Shown here one piece after another: positions 14,605-24,514 of a stretch of DNA of 64,000 nt (positions within the stretch are counted from its first letter, which is position 1; each line of letters starts with the position of its first letter). Made by a program: the position numbers and the translations under genes. Source of the stretch: Mogibacterium diversum_A (lineage in GTDB: Bacteria > Bacillota > Clostridia > Peptostreptococcales > Anaerovoracaceae); assembly GCF_938028775.1 (NCBI RefSeq), contig NZ_CALIZG010000023.1, positions 169,682 to 233,681 on the forward strand. The letters are read 5' to 3'. The notes below the pieces were generated by a model. That model had not been told where the DNA came from. It did not search any database and saw only the letters and a list, made by a program, of their open reading frames with translations.

Positions 14605-17600
14605 CTATGCCCTTCTAGACTTTCTTCTGATGATGATCACCATCAGCGCTAGAATCGATGATAGCAGTACGACTCCATACACTAGTGGATACATAGTATC
14701 TCCAGTCTTAGGTCCATGCTTCTTAACTACCTTAGGAGTTGGATCATTGACCCTAGTGTTGGTTATCACCATTCCATCATCCATGTTGCCAGAGTACTCT
14801 ACATTGTACTTCTGAACCTCATCCTCAGTGACAGTGTATTTGATTTCCTTGCCGTTCTTGTTGACTGGCAGGTTTTCAAAATCAACTGTCCACTTTCCAT
14901 CTGAGTCAGGGCTAACTGTCTTGGTATCTACCTCATTTCCATCCGCCTTTAGACGAACTGTAATAGAAGCCGGACGGTTAGCTGCGGTATCGTTTTTCCA
15001 ATTCTTAGTCACCTTGACTGTTCTGGTATATGGCACATGCTTGTTGGTGAAATCGTAACCGTTTTGATCTGCCGTGTACTTCGCTACTGGTACTTCCTTA
15101 ACGGTGTAGTTTATCACTGCAGCATCCTCGTCATATGTATCGAGTCCGCTAAACTCGTAATGCCAGTGATTTGCCTTTGTCGCCTTCGCGGTCTTACCTG
15201 TATCAACACCATTTGCAAACAGCTTAAAGGTCACTTCGCTAGGTCTTACTCCGTCCTGATCATCGGCGTCATCCCAGTGCTTATCACCGGATACTGAACG
15301 CTCTACGTTGTTAAACGTATTTATAATCTTATTGCCATCATAGTGCACGGTAAAGTGTCTATTGTTGATGTCAAGAGTTGCACCTTCCTCAAGCGAATTC
15401 CCATCAGCATCTAGCTCTTTGAACGTATACACGTTCTTTGCACCTGTCACCGTATCCGAATCGAGGAGTCCTGCAAATGTCGCCTTGAAATTGTTGCTGC
15501 TCGACAGAGTAGCTGTTCTATTTGTAGCAGTTCCGTTTTTATACAGCTTCACCACTACCGAACGTGTATCCCTGTAATTCTGCGATACACCGCTCCACTG
15601 CTTCGTTACCGTAACACTGCGAGTTGCCGGAATCATAGGTGTCCACGGCATGGATTTTTTATTAGTGATGGTATATCCGCTAGTCACATCACCAGTCGTA
15701 GTCGCAGTGTACCTATAAGCGCCATAATCAATCTTGGACTGTGCGTTAAGTCCATGCTCCTGAACTGTATATGTGTAGCTATGGCCTGTTGCGATGTCGA
15801 ACGACACTAGGTTGCTGAACGTATAAGTCCAGTTATCAGCAGCCTTAACATCCTTGGTATCTATTACTACGCCGTCGCGAAGCAGATCAACCTTTACGCT
15901 GTTAACAGGCGCTGTATCTGTTGCCCCTGTGTGGTCTGTCCACTTTTTAGTGACTTTAACATTCTTATATGGCACAAATCTCCAGTTTCCATACACAGTC
16001 TCGTTCTTGCGAACATTGACTGAGCTAATCGTGCTCGTATCGGAAGCTGCTTTCTTCCAGCCTTCGAATTTCCATTCACCCTGTACGCCTGCGCTTGTAG
16101 CATGTGTGCTTGATGATAGTGGAGCAGCTAATGTCTGGTTGTGGTCATATTCGATACCTGTTACTGTAGCTGGCACTGCATTGTCAGTTGGCAGACCGTA
16201 AGTAGAATCTCCTGTCACTACGTAATTTAAATCGTACTGGCGGATAGCCTTGTGATATGTAGTCTCACTCTTTACATTCATCGGTACGCCGTCGGCGCTT
16301 GTAATCTTAGCCGTATTCTTGAACACAGTGGTCTTAACTGTCTTATCCGTTAGCTTGGTTGGGATAGTTATCGACATATCACTGTCTTTTGGCAGAGTTA
16401 CGTTGAACTTCAGCTTCTGACCATCTGTTATGAGCCCTACTCCAGTCGCATCTCTCAGCAGCACATTATTGAGCCTTAACTCAGTTGATTTGATGCGGAT
16501 ATTATCCTTATCAACTGTCAGACCATCAGGTATAACGTCCTCGACGTTTATATCTCTGGTTGCTAGTAGGTCATTCTTGTTCTTGATCTTGAGAGTGTAC
16601 GTGATAGGAGTATCCTTTTCATTTGTAACCTCAGTTGGCGCAGCTTCTGTGCCAGTAGCTGGGTTCGACTCCTTATGAAGCTCTAATTCAGGGTTATGAA
16701 GTGTAATCTCCGAGTGAGCCTTGTACTTTAACAGCCTGTCGCTTGGTCCTGCCGAATCACCAGCAAAGTTACGAGCATTGGCTACAGTCTCATTTACTGC
16801 CTTCTTGCCTGCAAGGTTTTTGTCCTGTGGCGCGTTCATATATACGTAGAAGCTGAGGCTATTACCTTGGTCTAGTATAAAATCATTGCCTTTATTCGTC
16901 TTGCGGACATCTACGGCTATAGCCTTTATATCCTTCTTATTGGCAGGCATAGTTGTAGACCATACAGAGTGATCATCTACGTCAAATGTGCTTGGCACCG
17001 TTGTCGCATAGTACACGACTGGCTTTGCATACTCACCTTGGCGGCCGTAAGCAGATCTATTAGACATAGAACGAACATCTACTCTGTCTAGCGTTCCCTT
17101 CCACTCTGTAGGGGCATTCTCGCCTCCGTTATCGAGCACATCGTAGAACACGAGCTTATCAGTTCTCGTATAGTTGGAAGATGTGTATGCCAATCTATAG
17201 CTGTACTGGTTGCCGATAAATGCATCTGTCTTGCTACCATACGAATTGTCAATAGTGTTAGCAACTTCCTTGGTAAGTCCTGACTGTGTAACCGTTACAG
17301 GGTTGAACTGAACGGGATCACCAATAAAGCGCCAATACTTATAATCACCATTTACGAGGCTATTGAACTTATCCTTCTCCGTAAGTCTGTTGAATTTATT
17401 AGCAATATCGCTTTCTTTACGCAGCACGTAATCGTTTCCATCCGGATCCACCTTGAGGGCAGATGTAAGCATGACACTATTACCTCTGTCAACTATGTTG
17501 CTGTACGGATTATCTAGTGTATACCTTAAATATATGAAATAGTTGTGATTGTCAAAGTTTCTAACATCTGTAACGCTAGGCGGAAGCTTGTAGTCAACCT

Positions 17601-20088
17601 TCATCATGGTCTGACCTGAGCCTTCCCAGTCTTCGATCATCTCAACATTGAAGTCACTCCCCTGAGAGATAGCGCGATCCTGATATGCAGGTCCAGCGGT
17701 CATCTGCACGCTTGACTTTTGAACGCTCGTACCTAGTGGCAATAGCGTGTAAATCGTACCCTTCTTGTACACGTACTTATTTAGATAGTCCCTATCGGGT
17801 AGCCCTGTATCATTAAGAGATGAAATCTGATAATAGCGAGCTGTTACCCTGTTGGATTGCACACCCCTTACAGGGTCATCTACGATATCTTGTGGATAGT
17901 AAACAATTCCCTCTCCGAAGCTCGATGTTATAGCCGTCATGGCCACAGACTGTATCTTTAGCGGATTGCCTTCTGTATTAGTAGTCACACCTGCCTGTCC
18001 ATTCTCGGAGTAACTCACCTTTGCACTAGATGATATGAATGAAGCCCCATACTGATCCTTATCAGCCTGCAATATGCTCTTCATGTTCGCCGTCGGATGA
18101 ACCTCAACAACCGTATCAGCTTTGAAGTTGTAATTGTAGTACTCACTGGTGTACTTGTACTTCAGTCCGCTCGTATTAGCCGGCAGAGGTATCTCCTTGC
18201 CCTTTGCATCGTCTACAACTGTATTACCATCATCAGAAGTGAACGTGTACTTGCCAGTGCTGTCAAACGTTATCTTGCCATACCTGGTGTAAGAATTCTC
18301 ACCTGACTTCCTAGTCCATATCTCTATAGGATGCGATCTGGATTGGGTAACATCCTCGTTGTTATCTGTGGTCCATCCTCCTATCACCGACTTCATTCCA
18401 TCATGAGAAGTTAGCGTTATCGCCACACTCTTGTAGGTCGCATCTTCATCCTGGAGCTTCGTCATATCCGGTATGTTGCTGCTGAAACTGTTATTAGGTC
18501 TAAGCCTGTTCATCTTAGAGGAACTGTATAGAGGACCCTCTTCAATCTCGGCAGTATACGGCTTCACAGTATACTCCCCGGTAGCATTGTTGTATGTCGG
18601 TTCAGTTCGCGGACTTCCCTCAACCTCAGTCTCAAAGGTTTTATACTGCCCACGGTTACGAAGCTCTCTAGTTTCCCCATTCAAAACGAACTCAAGAACA
18701 CCTGACATGTTAGATCCGCCATAAGAGTGGTTACCGTAGTCATACTTCCAGATATTATTAGCACCAGTGTAATTACCTACTTTAACCGTCGCTGTAGCAG
18801 TATCTGTTTCAGTTAGAACTTTGCCACTTGCAAGCTTAGTCTTGACCGTAACCTTATTGCTCACCGGTATACCGGTAGTTGAGAGGTCTACACCTCGGTT
18901 TTTAGCATCTTCGAGCATCGTCATAGGATAACGCTTCAGCATTACCATCCTATCACTATCCCAGTCTGTGTAAGTCCATCCCTGCAATGTATGTAGCATA
19001 AACCCAGGTGTGTATTCTTTAAACATTCCCGTCTGGTTAAGCCTGCTCTGCCATCCGCTGGCAGCGATATCTGGATATGATGTAACAGTGTATCGGTCGA
19101 TATCAAATGCACTCAGAAATCCACGCTTGTCGTAAGGTGGCACATAATAGCTGTTTCGCTTAGTCGCTCCAACCAGCTCTCCATCGCTGTTATCCTGAAC
19201 TACTTCATAATCAAAAGGAACGGTATCGGTCCTACCGCGCTTCATATCTGCGTACCACACTACGTAGAAGTAATCCTTGGCATCGCTAGGAGCTGGCCCC
19301 CAAGAGTTCTGCCAGTTCATGTATACGCCATTAGCCTTCGATAGATTATCCTTCTTTAGATTTAACGATACTGGCTTCGTCTTGTTCTGTATCTCCGCCG
19401 TAAGCGAACGGTTAGTGGTCACATCAGGAGTGCCGTCACCGTTGGTGTCTATCTCAAGCTTAAAGTCTAGATTCCTCTGCTGTACGCCGTCACTATCTAC
19501 CTTGATATATGAAGGTCTGAACTGAAATGCCTGCTCAAAGTGAAGCTTAGCACCACCTGCAACCTCCTTGAAGTTGGTCACTGTATAGGTGCCGTCGCCG
19601 TTATCAACGTAATTAAAGTCACTCACTGCAGATGTCTCAGGAGACTTAGGAATCTGCCAGGATACTGTATTCCTAGGTCTGCCACTATCTACTCTATTCA
19701 CCGCATACTTATCAGTCCATGAATCGAACAGGTAGTTCGGCATGGTTATCTTGATAGAGCCTGCTGGGAGTTTAGTATTTGCATCGCTATTGATAGCCAA
19801 AGAATACCCTACAGTCCCGACCTTAAGATTGTCGTTAGTAGGTGTCATAATAAGCTTCTTATGATCTGGGTCTGTAGCATCATCGTAGTGATAGTCGACT
19901 ACCCCAGATGATACTCCGTTAGCCCAGTCTACATTAAAATTGTAGTCAAGAGGCTGAGATGAGCCTGATCTAGTAGCTGTCGTCCCTGACGGAGAGCCGC
20001 TATCAGCCCATACAAAAAGTGAATTAAATCCTGCACTCACTACCATGAAGATAGAGAGCACAATACTCCAAATGCGTTTTTTATTCAT
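14605..20088 (-). CDS. Giant wall-anchored Cna-B/SHIRT surface protein
   Basis: This 1827-aa secreted protein begins with a signal peptide (KKRIWSIVLSIFMVVSAGFN...). The first 1100 residues or so are beta-rich adhesin-like sequence with no family I can name. Then come a DUF11-like isopeptide domain (around 1150-1280; ITYTLKIKNKNDLLATRDIN), a SHIRT-like domain (around 1290-1375; EWKFEGWKKA, VRKNETVYGNWRF) and four Cna-B domains (starting VKVTKKWTDH, VTVTKQWSG, VSGDKHWDD, VKVTKNWKND). It ends in a sorting signal GPKTGDTMYPL, a membrane helix and KSRRA, so a sortase should link it to the wall. The motif starts with G rather than L or N. Single gene with its own promoter; probably an adhesin. Confidence 0.85.
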   Translation of the reverse strand: MNKKRIWSIVLSIFMVVSAGFNSLFVWADSGSPSGTTATRSGSSQPLDYNFNVDWANGVSSGVVDYHYDDATDPDHKKLIMTPTNDNLKVGTVGYSLAINSDANTKLPAGSIKITMPNYLFDSWTDKYAVNRVDSGRPRNTVSWQIPKSPETSAVSDFNYVDNGDGTYTVTNFKEVAGGAKLHFEQAFQFRPSYIKVDSDGVQQRNLDFKLEIDTNGDGTPDVTTNRSLTAEIQNKTKPVSLNLKKDNLSKANGVYMNWQNSWGPAPSDAKDYFYVVWYADMKRGRTDTVPFDYEVVQDNSDGELVGATKRNSYYVPPYDKRGFLSAFDIDRYTVTSYPDIAASGWQSRLNQTGMFKEYTPGFMLHTLQGWTYTDWDSDRMVMLKRYPMTMLEDAKNRGVDLSTTGIPVSNKVTVKTKLASGKVLTETDTATATVKVGNYTGANNIWKYDYGNHSYGGSNMSGVLEFVLNGETRELRNRGQYKTFETEVEGSPRTEPTYNNATGEYTVKPYTAEIEEGPLYSSSKMNRLRPNNSFSSNIPDMTKLQDEDATYKSVAITLTSHDGMKSVIGGWTTDNNEDVTQSRSHPIEIWTRKSGENSYTRYGKITFDSTGKYTFTSDDGNTVVDDAKGKEIPLPANTSGLKYKYTSEYYNYNFKADTVVEVHPTANMKSILQADKDQYGASFISSSAKVSYSENGQAGVTTNTEGNPLKIQSVAMTAITSSFGEGIVYYPQDIVDDPVRGVQSNRVTARYYQISSLNDTGLPDRDYLNKYVYKKGTIYTLLPLGTSVQKSSVQMTAGPAYQDRAISQGSDFNVEMIEDWEGSGQTMMKVDYKLPPSVTDVRNFDNHNYFIYLRYTLDNPYSNIVDRGNSVMLTSALKVDPDGNDYVLRKESDIANKFNRLTEKDKFNSLVNGDYKYWRFIGDPVQFNPVTVTQSGLTKEVANTIDNSYGSKTDAFIGNQYSYRLAYTSSNYTRTDKLVFYDVLDNGGENAPTEWKGTLDRVDVRSMSNRSAYGRQGEYAKPVVYYATTVPSTFDVDDHSVWSTTMPANKKDIKAIAVDVRKTNKGNDFILDQGNSLSFYVYMNAPQDKNLAGKKAVNETVANARNFAGDSAGPSDRLLKYKAHSEITLHNPELELHKESNPATGTEAAPTEVTNEKDTPITYTLKIKNKNDLLATRDINVEDVIPDGLTVDKDNIRIKSTELRLNNVLLRDATGVGLITDGQKLKFNVTLPKDSDMSITIPTKLTDKTVKTTVFKNTAKITSADGVPMNVKSETTYHKAIRQYDLNYVVTGDSTYGLPTDNAVPATVTGIEYDHNQTLAAPLSSSTHATSAGVQGEWKFEGWKKAASDTSTISSVNVRKNETVYGNWRFVPYKNVKVTKKWTDHTGATDTAPVNSVKVDLLRDGVVIDTKDVKAADNWTYTFSNLVSFDIATGHSYTYTVQEHGLNAQSKIDYGAYRYTATTTGDVTSGYTITNKKSMPWTPMIPATRSVTVTKQWSGVSQNYRDTRSVVVKLYKNGTATNRTATLSSSNNFKATFAGLLDSDTVTGAKNVYTFKELDADGNSLEEGATLDINNRHFTVHYDGNKIINTFNNVERSVSGDKHWDDADDQDGVRPSEVTFKLFANGVDTGKTAKATKANHWHYEFSGLDTYDEDAAVINYTVKEVPVAKYTADQNGYDFTNKHVPYTRTVKVTKNWKNDTAANRPASITVRLKADGNEVDTKTVSPDSDGKWTVDFENLPVNKNGKEIKYTVTEDEVQKYNVEYSGNMDDGMVITNTRVNDPTPKVVKKHGPKTGDTMYPLVYGVVLLSSILALMVIIIRRKSRRA

Positions 20089-20182
20089 GTATCTTCGCTC
20101 CTTTTACATTACGAATACATCACCGAAAGCATTATCTCTAGTTAATTTCCTATTGTCCTTAATCTTTACCTTTAATATTTAA

Positions 20183-20211
20183 ATTTTATATATATTTCAT
20201 AGTTTAATCAA
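20183..20211 (-). promoter_or_regulatory. Promoter of the giant surface protein gene
   Basis: On the minus strand TTGATT (20206-20211), 17 bp, TAAAAT (20183-20188). This is the same -35/-10 pair as the consensus of the repeat array at 7781-8396, which supports reading the array as promoters. Confidence 0.6.
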
Positions 20212-20323
20212 GACTTTCACGCTTTGTACAAATAAAAATTTTTTTATTGTATTGCAAAAATAGTCCTGACATATCACTCAATCAGTACACGCGCTAAGTA
20301 CTATCGAATATCTGCGCAAGAAA

Positions 20324-20349
20324 AAGAGCGGGGCAGACGCCTCGCTCTT
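20324..20349 (-). terminator. Terminator of the FMN-binding protein gene
   Basis: AAGAGCG...CGCTCTT stem with GG/CC extension, followed on minus by TTTTTCTT. Confidence 0.75.
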
Positions 20350-20423
20350 ATTACCATTATCACTTGATTAAATATCATAGCCTCTAGGTGCTTGCTATGC
20401 CCCTAGTTCGCCTTATGCGCATC

Positions 20424-22466
20424 CTACGCAACACTTACTCCAATCGTTACGATGGACTCTTTGCCTGTGCTATGCGAGATTACTTTTACCTTTACTAAAG
20501 TGTATCCGTTCTCCGACATATCTGGGTGATCGAGCACCTCCAGTGTTACGCTTCCGTCATTTGGGAAGTTTGAGATGAGCGCCTTGTACTCGTCTAGAGT
20601 AGGTTCTGCATCTCCAACCTTCTTGTTGATTATCTTAGATGATAGCACTGGTGTGAATTCATCTTCAACTTCAGTTCCTTCGTCAGGATTTCCCTCGTCA
20701 TGGTTATTATCAACGGTGCCTGGCTCTTCATTGTCGACATCTTCTACGAAAGTGATGTAGAGCGCAAAGTTAGCGTTCTTATTCTTTTCGTAGTCCTTGT
20801 TGATGCAGTTGAAGCTGAACTTGTAGTTGTATTCATCAACCTTGAATCTGCTCTCGTATACATAGTGCTTGCCACTAATCGATGTAGTTCTGAATATAGC
20901 TTTCTTGCCGAAGTAGTCTTTATTGAGCTTTATCGTCTGTCTGTACGCTATGTTATTGCTATTTTCTTCAGACTTAGCAGGGTCAGTTACCTCTTCCCAA
21001 GTCTTGCCGCCATCGAAGCTGTATTCCATCTTAGTGATGTAATCTGTGCTGTAAGATTCAAAGAATATCGCAAACTCCGTACGTCTCTTCGAGCCCTTAT
21101 GCGTAACTCTAGCGATTAACGCCTGGCTCTTAGTCTCGTCCGAAAGATTCATCTTATCATAAAGCTTCTCACCGGTGTCCCTGTTGGTCACTTCTATTCC
21201 GTATTTGCCGAACTCAGAGTATGGAACCACGATCTTGGTGCCATCTTCCTTAACGAGTTCAACCTTTATGCTCGATAGATCAAGAGGCTTCGCTATATCG
21301 GACTTTAGCACTCTCTGACCTGTATATCCGTTCACCTCTGTAGGCTCTAGCATTTTGATATCTGTTATGTCGTTTCCGGTCTTCTTGTCATTCTCAGAAA
21401 GCTCTAGAGCGTTATCCACGGATAGCCCAACTCCGCCTGTAGTTAGTGTAGCACCGGAGATTGCATCCATCATCTTCTTGCATTTGTGATGCTCTCCTAG
21501 ATACTGTCTGATAACTGGCGAAACTAGCTCTGCTCTTCTCGCATCGGTAATTTTGCTCGCATACTCTTTACCTAGAAGCTTCTCCGCCTCCTTGGCATGA
21601 TCCTTTGCGCCAGCAATCTGGTCGATGTACTTTCTGTATACCTTGAGAATAGCGACATTTCTCTTGCCAGCTTCTCCGCATAGGTATGGTATTACTCGCG
21701 ATGAGATGCCCATGTAATCGAGTCCTGAGTAGCCCTGACCCTCGACGAATACGATGCTCTCGATGACGTTGTTCTTGATATTGACAACAGTCTTAACTCC
21801 GCCTCTAGCCTCATCGAATCCATCACCGAGTCCGATGAACTTTCCGTCCTTAAGCTCTCCTGTTCTCATGAATTCACTGATCTCTTTTTCTACCCTAGCA
21901 TCTAGATCCATCTCAGGAGTTACCTGCTCTCCTGGATTAACCGTAGGATTAGTACCAGGGTTCACTGGATTTGAGCCAGGGTGTGTGCCTGAGTTTTCAC
22001 CAGGATTTGTACCAGGATTTACTCCAGGTTTTTCGCCTGGCTTTACATCTGGTTTAGATGGCTTCACGACAGGCTTTGATGGCTCTACGGCTGGCTTCGA
22101 AGGCTTTACAGCTGGTGCTGTGCTAGTTCCGTTCTTAGCCACTCGTGAAGTAGCCGCCTGGTTCTGAACTCTGTTATGAGAAATAACTTTTCTTGCTCTC
22201 TGGCTATCGCCCGAGCTCCTGTTTAACGCGCTGTTACCGCTTTCCCCGTTGCTATTAGTCTCATAGTCCCCTGCAGTACCCTTATCTTCACTCTCCTGTG
22301 GCATATTTTGCTCATCAGCTACATCCGTCTGTTCTTTCTTGTTGGAGACTGTAGATTTCCCAGACTTCTCAGCCCCTCCTCCGAACATAGCGAAAGCGAT
22401 TCCCCCTGCCACTGCTAGGATGAGTGCGCCGATCAATATCGGCTTTAAGATCGCGTTCTTACCCAT
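20424..22466 (-). CDS. Membrane-anchored extracellular FMN-binding-domain protein
   Basis: This 680-aa protein has an N-terminal membrane anchor (residues 7-30, ILKPILIGALILAVAGGIAF), a Ser/Asn-rich linker and a Pro-rich spacer of KPSKPxVEPSKP and NPGTNPGENSG repeats (around 120-180). An FMN_bind domain follows (around 190-355) with the flavin-attachment motif MMDAISGATLTTGG, in which Thr is normally linked to FMN by ApbE. The C-terminal half is beta-rich with YSFDGGKTWEEVTD and an Ig-like last domain. It likely carries covalent FMN on the outer face of the membrane, as in extracellular electron-transfer or flavin-reductase systems. It lies between agcS and the giant surface protein; no ApbE gene is in view. 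Confidence 0.75.
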   Translation of the reverse strand: MGKNAILKPILIGALILAVAGGIAFAMFGGGAEKSGKSTVSNKKEQTDVADEQNMPQESEDKGTAGDYETNSNGESGNSALNRSSGDSQRARKVISHNRVQNQAATSRVAKNGTSTAPAVKPSKPAVEPSKPVVKPSKPDVKPGEKPGVNPGTNPGENSGTHPGSNPVNPGTNPTVNPGEQVTPEMDLDARVEKEISEFMRTGELKDGKFIGLGDGFDEARGGVKTVVNIKNNVIESIVFVEGQGYSGLDYMGISSRVIPYLCGEAGKRNVAILKVYRKYIDQIAGAKDHAKEAEKLLGKEYASKITDARRAELVSPVIRQYLGEHHKCKKMMDAISGATLTTGGVGLSVDNALELSENDKKTGNDITDIKMLEPTEVNGYTGQRVLKSDIAKPLDLSSIKVELVKEDGTKIVVPYSEFGKYGIEVTNRDTGEKLYDKMNLSDETKSQALIARVTHKGSKRRTEFAIFFESYSTDYITKMEYSFDGGKTWEEVTDPAKSEENSNNIAYRQTIKLNKDYFGKKAIFRTTSISGKHYVYESRFKVDEYNYKFSFNCINKDYEKNKNANFALYITFVEDVDNEEPGTVDNNHDEGNPDEGTEVEDEFTPVLSSKIINKKVGDAEPTLDEYKALISNFPNDGSVTLEVLDHPDMSENGYTLVKVKVISHSTGKESIVTIGVSVA

Positions 22467-22745
22467 TCATTCCTCCTAAAATAATAGTTAGATAGATTGA
22501 ATTAAAGTTAACCATGACTAACTTTAGTATATCATAGAAGTACATATAATTTTTATCAATCTTTTAAATCACTTGTATTTTATTTGTTTATTTGCAGTAG
22601 TCTATAATCTCCATCAGCAGGATTTAAGACTGAATTTATAGCAATTATTCCAATTCTCGCACATAAAAACAGTGGATGCGCTACCCCGCACCCACTGTTC
22701 ATGAAAGAAAGTACTTTAATGATATGTTGTCAATTTAAATGAATA
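22467..22745. other. Intergenic region upstream of the FMN-binding gene
   Basis: The gap of about 280 bp contains the agcS terminator (22668-22699) and an AT-rich leader before the FMN-binding gene, which has a strong TAGGAGGAATG start region. No clear ORF. Confidence 0.5.
22668..22699 (-). terminator. Terminator of agcS
   Basis: AACAGTGG (22668-22675) pairs with CCACTGTT (22692-22699), with an inner GC-rich extension; on minus TTTTTA follows. Confidence 0.8.
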
Positions 22746-24149
22746 TTATTTCTTTTTCTTCTCCTCTATGACCTTATGCTTTTCTTCATCTCTGGTGTGC
22801 TCTATATGTAGAACCATGCCTGTGAGGGCGAAGAGTGCAATAACGTTAGGGATTACCATCAGCTGGTTAAACATATCTGAGAGCTCCCATACAAGGTCAT
22901 TCGAAGCACAAGTGCCGAGGAATATGAATACAAGCGCAATTGCCGTATAGACCTTTACCGACTTCTCACCAAACATGTAAATCATGTTGATCTTGCCGAA
23001 CATGTTCCATCCTAGGATAGTCGAGAAGGCGAAGAAGAATAGGCAGATAGCTACGAACATCGGTCCTATCTTATCACCGAAAGCTGATGCAAATGCAGTC
23101 TGAGCGAGGTTCGTTTTATCTATGCCCTTAGGAATAACTCCGTCAGCGATAGCACCGTCTTCTGCGTACATGGTCGAAATAACCACTAGCGCGTTGAGCG
23201 TTAGGATGACGAATGTATCTACGAATACACCGATCATAGCTACAGTACCCTGCTCATGAGGGTTCTTAACGTGAGCCTGAGCGTGAGCGTGTGGGGTCGA
23301 ACCCATACCGGCTTCATTCGAGAAAAGCCCTCTCTTAGCTCCCTGCGAGATAGCAGTCTTAAGCGCCATACCGAAGCCGCCGCCGATAATAGCCTGTGGC
23401 TCAAACGCATACTTAAAAATCATGCCAAATGTAGCTGGAATGTACTTTATACGCATTATCAACAGAATCAGTCCACCTAATATGAATATAGCTGCCATGA
23501 TTGGTACGATTTTCTCCGTAACGGAAGCCAGTCTCTTGGTGCCACCTAGGAAGATAAATCCGCAAAGTAAAACCAAAACAACGCCAACTGTCCAACCAGG
23601 TACTCCAAATGCTGTGCTAAATGTTGCTCCGATGGAGTTTGACTGTACCATGCAACCGAAGAATCCGAGCGCAAGCGTAATAGCTACTGCAAAGAATCCT
23701 GCCAGGAATCTTCCGAAACCGCCTTTGAATGCAGTCCTGATATAGTAAACAGGACCTCCAAGGAATTCACCAGATGGTGCCTTCTGCCTAGTCTCGATAG
23801 CGAGCGTAGCTTCTGCGTATATCGTGGCCATCCCGAAGAATGCTATAACCCACATCCAGAAGATAGCACCCGGTCCACCGGTTAAAATAGCACCTGAAGC
23901 ACCTACGATGTTACCAGTTCCAACCTGAGCCGCAATAGCTGTCGCAAGAGCCTGAAATGAGCTCATGCCGTTATCGTGCTTATGACCTCTTAGGGATATT
24001 CCGCCAAAGGTTCTCTTGAATCCCTCTTTGAAATATCTTACCTGGACAAACCTAGTCCTAAACGTATACCATAGTCCAACACCAAGCAACATGAATACCA
24101 ACACATAGTCTGATAAATAAGCATTTATCTCTTGCACAATCGGAAGCAT
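22746..24149 (-). CDS. agcS: Sodium:alanine/glycine symporter (AgcS family)
   Basis: This 467-aa membrane protein of the AGCS family takes up alanine or glycine with Na+. Signatures: TAIAAQVGTGNIVGASGAIL, PGAIFWMWVIAFFGMATIYAE, GGPVYYI, LFSNEAGMGSTPHAHAQAHV and about ten hydrophobic helices; the tail is basic (EEKHKVIEEKKKK). Length is typical. It is monocistronic, with its own promoter (24237-24265), two upstream operator-like palindromes and a terminator at 22668-22699. Amino-acid uptake fits an anaerobe with an Rnf complex. Confidence 0.9.
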   Translation of the reverse strand: MLPIVQEINAYLSDYVLVFMLLGVGLWYTFRTRFVQVRYFKEGFKRTFGGISLRGHKHDNGMSSFQALATAIAAQVGTGNIVGASGAILTGGPGAIFWMWVIAFFGMATIYAEATLAIETRQKAPSGEFLGGPVYYIRTAFKGGFGRFLAGFFAVAITLALGFFGCMVQSNSIGATFSTAFGVPGWTVGVVLVLLCGFIFLGGTKRLASVTEKIVPIMAAIFILGGLILLIMRIKYIPATFGMIFKYAFEPQAIIGGGFGMALKTAISQGAKRGLFSNEAGMGSTPHAHAQAHVKNPHEQGTVAMIGVFVDTFVILTLNALVVISTMYAEDGAIADGVIPKGIDKTNLAQTAFASAFGDKIGPMFVAICLFFFAFSTILGWNMFGKINMIYMFGEKSVKVYTAIALVFIFLGTCASNDLVWELSDMFNQLMVIPNVIALFALTGMVLHIEHTRDEEKHKVIEEKKKK

Positions 24150-24206
24150 CTGTTCTCTCCTTTAACTAAATAATTCCTAACTGCTAGTCTTTATGATTCC
24201 TAGCGC

Positions 24207-24228
24207 GATGTACTTTTATAAGTACATC
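24207..24228 (-). promoter_or_regulatory. Inverted repeat in the agcS 5' leader
   Basis: GATGTACTT, TTAT, AAGTACATC: a perfect 9-bp dyad that begins just after the predicted start of transcription. It could be an operator or a 5'-stabilising hairpin. Confidence 0.45.
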
Positions 24229-24236
24229 ATAAAATT

Positions 24237-24265
24237 ATATTAGCAAAGAGATTTATTTGTGTCAA
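24237..24265 (-). promoter_or_regulatory. Promoter of agcS
   Basis: TTGACA (24260-24265), 17 bp, TAATAT (24237-24242), with an extended -10 TGC directly before it. Near-perfect SigA promoter. Confidence 0.8.
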
Positions 24266-24293
24266 CACATAAATAATTTTTTATTTTATTGTT

Positions 24294-24335
24294 TTGTATA
24301 ACAATTCAAAGCCTTTATTTTGTATCGCAATACAA
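24294..24335 (-). promoter_or_regulatory. Paired operator-like dyads upstream of agcS
   Basis: TTGTATAACAATTCAA (24294-24309) and TTGTATCGCAATACAA (24320-24335) are two near-palindromic copies with centres 26 bp apart, about 30-70 bp upstream of the -35. This suits an activator or repressor dimer binding in tandem. The regulator is not identifiable. Confidence 0.45.
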
Positions 24336-24454
24336 CTGAATCCGTTCTAATTCCATGTTATGAGCAAAATCATGTCTTAAGATAAAAGTAACTCGTAAAT
24401 GAAGTAGAGCGTCCTTCATGATTCCCAACATCATTTAACTTTTTGAACAAAAAA

Positions 24455-24481
24455 ACACGACCAGCATACCGCCAGTCGTGT
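24455..24481 (-). terminator. Terminator of the rnf operon
   Basis: ACACGAC...GTCGTGT with a 13-nt loop; on minus a run of seven T follows. Confidence 0.75.
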
Positions 24482-24514
24482 CTAATCGCTATATTCGATT
24501 GTACGAATCGTGTT

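Larger units (their letters stand above)
20089..20423. other. Intergenic region: promoter and terminator
   Basis: This gap of about 335 bp holds the terminator of the FMN-binding gene (20324-20349) and the promoter and leader of roughly 90 nt of the giant surface-protein gene. No ORF of note. Confidence 0.6.
24150..24514. other. Regulatory region between agcS and rnfB
   Basis: This stretch holds the rnf terminator (24455-24481), two 16-bp dyads (24294-24309 and 24320-24335), the agcS promoter, and a 9-bp perfect inverted repeat in the agcS leader (24207-24215/24220-24228). No gene. Confidence 0.6.
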
